Origin: Fluviirhizobium alvei
GTDB taxonomy: Bacteria; Pseudomonadota; Alphaproteobacteria; Rhizobiales; Rhizobiaceae
Assembly (NCBI RefSeq): GCF_030551875.1
Contig: NZ_JAUOZU010000015.1
Coordinates: 62,001-126,000, forward strand
Direction of reading: 5' to 3'
DNA: 64,000 bases
The position numbers and the translations under genes are program-made. This document shows, piece by piece, positions 57,964 to 64,000 of the stretch. Below the pieces are notes generated by a model that saw nothing but the letters and a program-made list of their open reading frames with translations, searched no databases and was not told where the DNA came from. Within the stretch, counting starts at the first letter, position 1. Every line of letters begins with the position of its first letter.

Positions 57964-58809
57964 TCATACTTTGTTAACCTTTCGCAGTCCGAAGAGGTGC
58001 GCAAGCAAATCGTTCTGGTCGTTTACAGTCCAACCGCCTGAAAAGCCAAAGCCTTTCCTCAACCACAGCATCGCCTCGAAACCCGCGATAGTTCGCCGCG
58101 CTGTGTTGAAGGATTGGAAACCACCGATCTTTGGCATGTTCTTCTTTACCCGGAAATGGTCACTTTCGATGCCTTGCTGGAGGTGCCTGGTGACATAGTG
58201 GACGGGGTCCGGATGGAGAAGCCCATCATCAACCGACGTTTTGATCGTTGACGGGAAGGTGTTGGCCCCGTCCGTCCCGATCCTGTTCGGCGACAACAAG
58301 GGTTCGTCTTTGAGCATCTTGCGGAAGAACCGTTTGGCGGCGTCGAGATCGCGCTTAGTGGTTAGCAGGAAATCCACCGGATTGCCGTGTTTATCGATGG
58401 CTCGGTACAGATAGCGCCATTTGCCGCGGATCTTGACGTATGTCTCGTCAATCCGGACTGAGCCGCAGTGGGGTCGCCGAAACTGCCGCAGCCGTTTATC
58501 GATCATCGGCGCATAAGCCAATACCCAGCGGTTGACGGTGCTATGATCGACCTCGAAGCCAAGTTCCCGGAACATTTCCTCGAGATCTCGGTAGCTGAGC
58601 GGATAGCGCAAATACCAAGCTACCGCCTGTACAATCAACCATGCCTCGAAATGCCTGCCTTTGAAATCATCCTTCGACTGGCGCTTTAGCTTCTCGGCAA
58701 TCGAATTCAGATGGGGTGGTTGCCGCCCTCCCCAGACGGCATCGCAATGTGCCAGGATGTGGTGTTGAGGCCACTGAGCGGAAAGGACGGCAACGGTTAT
58801 GAACGACAC
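57964..58809 (-). pseudogene. IS6-family transposase, 5' end lost
   Basis: The DDE core is intact: FKGRHFEAWLIVQAVAWYLRYPLSYRDLEEMFRELGF, RIDETYVKIRGKWRYLYRAID (first Asp), IGTDGANTF (second Asp), HLQQGIESDHFRVKK (Glu). The open frame continues upstream into sequence at the IS110 border (MSFITVAVLSAQW) that is not IS6 protein, and no start codon is found where the IS6 N terminus should be (about 58700). The IS110 insertion probably removed the original start, leaving only a chimeric one. Confidence 0.7.
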
Positions 58810-59828
58810 GATGATTGGCGTGGATTTAGCAAAGAATGTCTTTCAACTACACGGCGCGTCGATGACCGGGCAGCTTCGGTTCCGAAAGAAGCTGTCACGG
58901 CAGAATTTTTCCAAGTTCATGGCGGAACACCCGCCGGCGTTGGTGGTGATGGAAGCCTGTGGCAGCGCGCATTATTGGGCGTGTGAGATGGTTAGGCTGG
59001 ACCATGAGGTGAAGCTGATCGCGGCGCAGTACGTGCGGCCGTTCGTAAAGCGGCAGAAGAACGATGCGACAGACGCGGAGGCGATCGTGATTGCAGCCCA
59101 GCGACCGAAGATGCGCTTCGTGGAGCCGAAATCTGCGGAGCAGCAGAGCCGGGCGATCCTGTTTCGGGCTCGAGAACGAGCTCGTCCATCAACGTACCGA
59201 ATTGGTCAACGCGCTCAGAGCTTGCCTTTATGAATATGGCCATATTGTTCCGCAGGGTGTTCACCACTTCAAGCGTATTGAGGAGATTCTGGACGAGCCA
59301 AACAGTGACCTGCCAGAGTTGATGCGCGAGGAATGCCGCGATCTGCTGAAACAGATCGCCGAAAAGACAATGCGCATCACTCAGCGGACCGTAAAGATTA
59401 AGGCGTTGGCGGCTGAAGCTGACACGGCGCGGCGTTTGCAGACTATTCCCGGCGTTGGCCCCTTGACTGCCTTGGCCGTCGAAGCCTTTTCCCCGCCGAT
59501 GGGGAACTTCCGGTGTGGTCGTGACTTTGCCGCATGGCTCGGCCTCGTGCCACGCCAGTTCTCGTCCGGCGGTAAACAGCGGCTCGGACGCATTTCCAAG
59601 ACAGGGCAGTCCGATATCCGCAGACTGCTGATTATCGGGGCGATGTCACGCCTGAACTGGCTGGGCCGAAAATCCATCCCGGAAGGATCGTGGCTAGGGC
59701 GCATGCTCGCTCGAAAGCCGCGAATGCTGGTCGCGATTGCACTGGCCAACAAGATGGCGCGCACGATCTGGGCGCTGCTCACAAAACATGAGGATTATCG
59801 AGTTCCGGCGCAGGCGATAGCAACATGA
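58799..59828 (+). pseudogene. IS110-family transposase with one-base frameshift
   Basis: The N-terminal RuvC-like DEDD part is present (IGVDLAKNVFQLHG, VMEACGSAHYW, QKNDATDAEAIVIAAQ) in one frame to about 59178. The C-terminal part (LVHQRTELVNALRACLYEYG ... TIPGVGPLTALAVEAF ... SSGGKQRLGRISKTGQSDIRRLLI) continues in the +1 frame. A single extra G near 59180 explains the shift. Restoring it gives one full-length protein of about 340 residues. Programmed frameshifting is not expected in this family. Confidence 0.85.
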
Positions 59829-60189
59829 TCAAAATGCTGTAATCAGCCTGTTGCCGGAAAATGGGGTGGAAGAAGGCGACGACCCGAATGGGCGAAAAGA
59901 TCTGGATCGGGAAAACCAGTAATGATTCGTGAGCAGTAGAGTTCGACATTCAGATTTGAACCCGACCCGCAGATCACCATACCGGCCAGCGGCTTCTGGA
60001 AATGCTGCGTTTACAGGCCTGACAGAAGACCGCACTCGATCACATACCCATCGGGCCAGAAACCTCTTGCATCACGGGCGGCAACCACAGAAGAATCATA
60101 GCTACGCTCCGCTACATTGGGAGCGGCAATTTCTCCGCTGGTGGTCAACAGGCCGTTAACCAAGAAAATTTGCGACAGGCCCCGGTAAA
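59829..60189. other. Non-coding remnant between IS110 and IS66 fragments
   Basis: No gene with a ribosome site or recognisable product is seen. It probably holds the right end of IS110 and damaged flanking DNA. Confidence 0.5.
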
Positions 60190-60330
60190 GTCTCTGGCAA
60201 ATCCAAAACAGCCGAAGCGATCCGCTACGCACTAACCCGGCGCGAAGCTCTTGAACGCTTTCTCAACGACGACCGCATCGAGATCGATTCCAACATCGTC
60301 GAACAGGCGATCCGGCGTAACCGATGTTCT
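60190..60330 (+). pseudogene. IS66 TnpC C-terminal fragment
   Basis: One frame reads GKSKTAEAIRYALTRREALE and then RFLNDDRIEIDSNIVEQAIRR, the conserved end of IS66 transposases (compare DGRIEIDNNSVERAIRP in the neighbouring copy). It breaks off at both ends, so it is a relic of a second, different IS66 element. Confidence 0.8.
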
Positions 60331-60400
60331 GCTCCCACATTGTCCGCTATCGCCTGATCTGTGATCCACTGTCCATGGATGAGCGACAAGGAGTTTCTCC

Positions 60401-60790
60401 ATGGAGAGTACGTTGGAGGTTCTCACAACGCGACGGAGCGGACGTAAGGCGCATCGCCAATGGCCTGACGAGGTCAAGGCGCGGATCGTATCGGAGAGCC
60501 TACGTCCAGGCGTGACGGTGAACGAAGTGGCGGAACGCTACGGGATGAAGGCCAACCACCTGTCGTCCTGGCGAACACTGGCTCGGCAGGGCAAGCTGGT
60601 ATTGCTAGAGCCGGAAGACGCGGTCGAGTTTGCGGCCATGGTCGTCGAGACCCCAGCGCCGGAACAGCCAGCGGTCGAGTCTGTCACGCGCGCCGAGATT
60701 GTCGTCGGTCCGGTTACGATCCGCCTGGAGGAAGGCGCGTCCGCATCCCGGATCGCTGCCATCGCCCGCGCCTTGGCGGCGGAGACATGA
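60401..60790 (+). CDS. tnpA: IS66-family accessory protein TnpA
   Basis: 129 residues with an HTH_Tnp_1-type domain (WPDEVKARIVSESLRPGVTVNEVAERYGMKANHLSSWRTLARQGKL). AAGGAG lies nine bases upstream of the ATG. It is the first gene of the IS66 unit, and its stop overlaps tnpB (ATGA). Confidence 0.9.
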   Translation: MESTLEVLTTRRSGRKAHRQWPDEVKARIVSESLRPGVTVNEVAERYGMKANHLSSWRTLARQGKLVLLEPEDAVEFAAMVVETPAPEQPAVESVTRAEIVVGPVTIRLEEGASASRIAAIARALAAET

Positions 60791-61137
60791 TCTTTCCGTC
60801 GAACCGCGTCAGGATCATGGTGGCGACCAAACCCGTGGATTTTCGCAAGGGTCATGACGGATTAGCGGGGCTTGTGAAGAACGAGTTGCACAAGGACCCG
60901 TTCACCGGAACGGTCTTTGTATTCCGGTCACGCAAGGCTGACCGGTTGAAGCTGATCTACTGGGATGGCTCCGGGATCGTCATGGCCTACAAAAGGCTGG
61001 AGGAACAAAGCTTCATTTGGCCTGGTATCAAGGATGGCCTGATGACGCTCACCCACGCCCAGTTCGAAGCCTTGTTCGCTGGTCTCGATTGGCGGCGGGT
61101 TCATGCCGTCAAGACGAGAACGCCGGAGACCGTCTAG
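60787..61137 (+). CDS. tnpB: IS66-family accessory protein TnpB
   Basis: 116 residues matching IS66 Orf2: MIFPSNRVRIMVATKPVDFRKGHDGLAGLV, then FVFRSRKADRLKLIYWDGSGIVMAYKRLEEQSFIWP. It is intact, couples to tnpA and is required for transposition in this family; the biochemical role is unknown. Confidence 0.93.
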   Translation: MIFPSNRVRIMVATKPVDFRKGHDGLAGLVKNELHKDPFTGTVFVFRSRKADRLKLIYWDGSGIVMAYKRLEEQSFIWPGIKDGLMTLTHAQFEALFAGLDWRRVHAVKTRTPETV

Positions 61138-61203
61138 TCGCTGCGGCACGATGACTCAGCACGATAGATTCCGAAGGTAAAGCGGGCAGGGATTTGGTAA
61201 CTT

Positions 61204-62763
61204 ATGGTCATGCTTGATACCGCCGATCTTCCCGACGATGTTGCCGCCCTGAAGGCGATGCTGATCGCGGCGCAGGCACGCGAGGCGTGCAAAGACGCCG
61301 AGATTGCCCGCAAAGATGAGCGGATCGAACGGCTTGAGAGACTGGTCGCGGCCTTCAAGCAGGCAACCTTCGGGCGCAAGTCCGAGAAGACCGATCCCAA
61401 CCAGTTCGATCTGGCACTGGAAGACCTGGAAACGGCCATGGCCGCCATCCATGCCGAGGATGAGGCGGACACTCCTGCCGGACAGAGGATTGCTAAGCCA
61501 CGCGCGATCAATCGAGGCTCACTTCCAAAGCATCTTCCTCGTATCGAAGAGGTGATCGAGCCGGAAAGCTTGATCTGCGTCTGCGGCGCTTGCCTGCATT
61601 GTATTGGAGAGGATGTCTCCTAGCGGCTGGATGTCGTCCCGGCGCAGTTCCGGGTCATCGTCACGCGTCGGCCCAAATTTGCGTGCCGAGCCTGCACAGA
61701 TGGCGTCGTTCAGGCTCCAGCTCCAGCGCGATTGATCCAAGCGGGGCTGCCGACGGAAGCGACCGTCGCCCATGTCTTGGTTTCCAAATACGGCGATCAT
61801 CTTCCCCTATATCGGCAGGCGCAGATCATGAGCCGCCAAGGCATTGACCTCGACCGATCCACGCTGGCTGACTGGGTCGGTCGGGCAGCCTATGAACTGC
61901 GGCCCGTTTTCGATGCGCTGATTGCCGATCTGAAGCGCTCATCCAAGCTCTTCATGGACGAGACCCGTGCTCCGGTCCTCGATCCTGGCTCCCGCAAAAC
62001 CAAGACCGGATACCTCTGGGCACTTGCGCGAGATGACCGCCCTTGGGGTGGCGGCGCTCCACCCGGCGTCGCCTTCACCTATGCACCCGGTCGCGGTGGC
62101 ATACATGCAGAACGGATATTGCAGGGCTTCTCCGGCATCCTACAGGTCGATGGCTATGCCGGGTACAACAGGTTGATCGCGCCAGACCGCGTTGGCCCGG
62201 ACATTCGGCTCGCCTATTGCTGGGCGCATGCCCGCCGCAAGCTGGTGGAGATCACTCGCAACGGAGCCGCGCCGATTGCCGAGGACGGCGTCAAAAGGAT
62301 CGGCGAGCTGTATCGCATCGAAACCGAACTTCGGGGACTTGAACCTGAGGCTCGCCTTGTAGGTCGGCAGGAACGATCAGGACCACTCGTAGCCGACATG
62401 CAGGCGTGGCTCATTCATCACCGCGCCCGCGTCGCGACGAAGTCTCCGCTCGGCGAGGCTTTGACCTACATCGCCAAATACTGGGATGGCCTGAAGCTCT
62501 TCCTGACCGACGGCCGCATCGAGATCGACAACAATAGTGTCGAGCGGGCCATTCGGCCGATAGCCCTCAATCGCAAAAATGCATTATTTGCCGGACATGA
62601 CGTTGGAGCCGAGAACTGGGCGACCATCGCCTCGCTCATCGAAACCTGTAAGCTCAATTCCGTCGATCCGCTCGCCTATCTAGGCAGCACACTCACTGCC
62701 GTCGTCAACGGGCACAAACAGAGCAGGGTGTGTGAGCTTATGCCATGGAATTATATCGGATGA
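61204..62763 (+). pseudogene. tnpC: IS66-family transposase TnpC with in-frame amber codon
   Basis: One continuous frame of 519 codons is interrupted only by TAG at 61621-61623 (codon 140), in the context ...IGEDVS*RLDVVPAQFRVIVTRRPKF, where the family has Glu. A GAG-to-TAG change explains it. The downstream DDE catalytic region is complete (FMDETRAPVLDPG, LQVDGYAGYNRL, GRIEIDNNSVERAIRP). The element is therefore probably inactive unless the amber is suppressed or translation restarts downstream. Confidence 0.85.
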
Positions 62764-62844
62764 ACGAGCGACTGCATCTGCGGTTGACAACGAAACTGCG
62801 ATCACGCCCGACGTCTAATACATGGACTTGTCCAATTACCTAGA

Positions 62845-63465
62845 TCAGCCAACCTCCCCTAGACGGATTTGTTTATCTACGCTGCTAAAAATTTCCTCAA
62901 GTATTCCGACCAGGCGTCGGGAACCCTGCTCTTTATGGAAGATGTCTCCAGCAACTCGGAGGGCACCAACCGACACCATCGCAACGATCCGCAACACCGT
63001 CGAGCTGTCTGGCTCTGGCCACCGCTCTTTAAGCGCTTCGTAGATTTCGGCCTCCTGCTGCACGTAAAACGCCTGCTTACGTGCTTGCACGCTTGGGCTC
63101 GTCCGCATCAGTCGATCCAGCTCGATCATCTCGCTTGATGGGATTGTATTGCATACACTGAGAACCGCGTCCCTGGCTGCGATCATTGGGGTGGATTGGT
63201 CGGGAGCTTTTCTGACCGCATTTGTCAGCATCTCCCCCATCCCACTCAGCATGGATAGCAGAATCTCATCCTTGGATTTGAAGTAGTAAAAGAAGGTTCT
63301 GCGGGAAATTCCCGCAGCGGCAGCAATTTCATCGAGGGTCGTCTGATCGATGCCTTGCTTCAGGAAAAGGGCGATACCTCTTTCCGTGATCCGCTTTTTG
63401 GTCTCGCGCTTCTTCAGCTCCCGCAAGCCGCCACTGGCCCTATCCTCATGATCAAAATCGCTCAA
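62845..63465 (-). CDS. TetR-family repressor
   Basis: 206 residues with an N-terminal TetR HTH (RITERGIALFLKQGIDQTTLDEIAAAAGISRRTFFYYFKSKDEILLSML) and a helical ligand-binding C-terminal domain. It is divergent from a short-chain dehydrogenase gene 77 bp away, with two copies of a TTACAC-N4-GTGC-like element between them, the classic arrangement for a repressor controlling its neighbour. Confidence 0.92.
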   Translation of the reverse strand: MSDFDHEDRASGGLRELKKRETKKRITERGIALFLKQGIDQTTLDEIAAAAGISRRTFFYYFKSKDEILLSMLSGMGEMLTNAVRKAPDQSTPMIAARDAVLSVCNTIPSSEMIELDRLMRTSPSVQARKQAFYVQQEAEIYEALKERWPEPDSSTVLRIVAMVSVGALRVAGDIFHKEQGSRRLVGILEEIFSSVDKQIRLGEVG

Positions 63466-63483
63466 CGGAGTCCTCTTGTAAAC

Positions 63484-63519
63484 TTACACTCAGTGCGATA
63501 TTTATTTTACACCAAGTGC
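63484..63519. promoter_or_regulatory. Putative TetR operators (two copies)
   Basis: TTACACTCAGTGC (63484-63496) and TTACACCAAGTGC (63507-63519) are near-identical, each with CAC...GTG dyad symmetry, 23 bp apart in the TetR-SDR divergent gap. Confidence 0.6.
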
Positions 63520-63542
63520 AAAAATTAGCAACGAGATGTAAG

Positions 63543-64000
63543 ATGACCAAGTGGACCGCAGCCGACATCCCACACCTGCATGGACGAACCGCCGTAGTGA
63601 CCGGAACCGGGGGATTAGGGTTGGAAACCGCGCTTGCGCTCGCCAGAGCAGGATGTGACGTGACCATAGCTGGCCGCAACCCAGAAAAAGGCGCTGAAAC
63701 TGTCTCTCATATCGTACGCGCGGTTCCCGGTGCAACTGTTCAGTTTGGCAAACTTGATCTTGCCAATTTGTCCTCGGTTACCTCATTTGCACAGCACATG
63801 GAGAACGAGAAGCAGAGCCTGGACCTTCTGGTGAACAATGCTGGCGTCATGCTTACGCCTAAACGGCAGGTAACAAACGACGGCTTCGAACTGCAGTTGG
63901 GTACGAACTATCTCGGTCACTTCGCATTGACGGCTCGCCTTAAACCGCTTCTTTCAAAGGGCAATGCGCGCGTGGTTTCGCTCTCAAGCCTCGCTGCCAA
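63543..64000 (+). CDS. Short-chain dehydrogenase/reductase (3' partial)
   Basis: The gene begins at ATG 63543 and runs off the end of the window after 152 codons. The NAD(P)-binding motif TGTGGLGLE (Rossmann TGxxxGxG), a basic residue after beta-2 (AGRNPEK, favouring NADP), LDLANLSSV, and the LVNNAGVM motif are classical SDR features; VVSLSSLAA approaches the catalytic Ser. It resembles the retinol-dehydrogenase/oxidoreductase SDR branch. It is probably repressed by the divergent TetR protein. Confidence 0.9.
   Translation, partial: MTKWTAADIPHLHGRTAVVTGTGGLGLETALALARAGCDVTIAGRNPEKGAETVSHIVRAVPGATVQFGKLDLANLSSVTSFAQHMENEKQSLDLLVNNAGVMLTPKRQVTNDGFELQLGTNYLGHFALTARLKPLLSKGNARVVSLSSLAA

Larger units (their letters stand above)
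57964..62763. mobile_element. Nested insertion-sequence cluster (IS6, IS110, IS66)
   Basis: Four transposase remnants lie back to back: IS6-family (57964-58710), IS110-family (58799-59828), a short IS66 fragment (60190-60330) and a larger IS66 unit (60401-62763). All but the IS66 accessory genes carry a defect. Terminal inverted repeats and target duplications could not be identified by eye. Confidence 0.8.

Overview
The window reads as part of a large repABC plasmid from a Rhizobiales alphaproteobacterium (Rhizobium, Agrobacterium, Sinorhizobium, Shinella and relatives). The grounds are a complete repA-repB-repC unit divergent from a TraI-type acyl-homoserine-lactone synthase, a full trbBCDEJKLFGHI mating-channel operon with tra-box-like sites in the rep-tra gap, rhizobial accessory families (DUF1612/RHE_PE00001-like protein, paired tyrosine recombinases) and uniformly high GC. 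No rRNA, tRNA or CRISPR array was found.

Layout. (1) 1-10594, metals and redox: the end of a rhodanese-ChrB gene and the chromate transporter chrA. Then, leftward, a two-subunit molybdenum hydroxylase (IorAB type), a SAM methyltransferase, a Crp/Fnr regulator, a membrane-anchored protein, a HupE/UreJ protein and a His-rich secreted protein. Divergent from these is an RcnR/FrmR repressor gene with two NicO-type Ni/Co exporters and a small YqaA-like membrane protein between them. This block ends in a clear intrinsic terminator. (2) 10748-20001: a DUF3883 protein, an unusually long tyrosine recombinase, a HipBA toxin-antitoxin pair with three evenly spaced operators, and a Hachiman-type HamAB defence pair. 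(3) 20450-25870: a tight four-gene operon of patatin-like lipase, HExxH metallopeptidase-like protein, MBL-fold hydrolase and DUF3223 protein, which matches no defence system I can name. (4) 26172-35405: a short prokaryotic Argonaute operon consisting of a SMEK/nuclease-like partner, a short pAgo with a degenerate PIWI site, and a 2092-residue protein with an N-terminal Mrr-like nuclease domain, long helical repeats and a PIN-like segment. (5) 35581-42839: DUF1612 protein, an intact recombinase, an AcrVA2-like hypothetical protein, a Fic protein, and decayed remnants of a recombinase, an antitoxin and a serine resolvase. (6) 42840-57677: the plasmid backbone, with parS-like palindromes, repC, a probable counter-transcribed RNA, repB, repA, tra boxes, traI and trbB-I. 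(7) 57964-62763: a nest of damaged insertion sequences (IS6, IS110, IS66). (8) 62845-64000: a TetR regulator divergent from a short-chain dehydrogenase that runs off the end.

How it fits together: the backbone copies, partitions and transfers the plasmid, probably under quorum-sensing control. The cargo gives metal resistance, stability (HipBA, Fic) and a dense anti-phage/anti-plasmid arsenal. The most likely new biology is in the four-gene operon at 20450-25870 and the pAgo-plus-giant-protein operon at 26172-35405.
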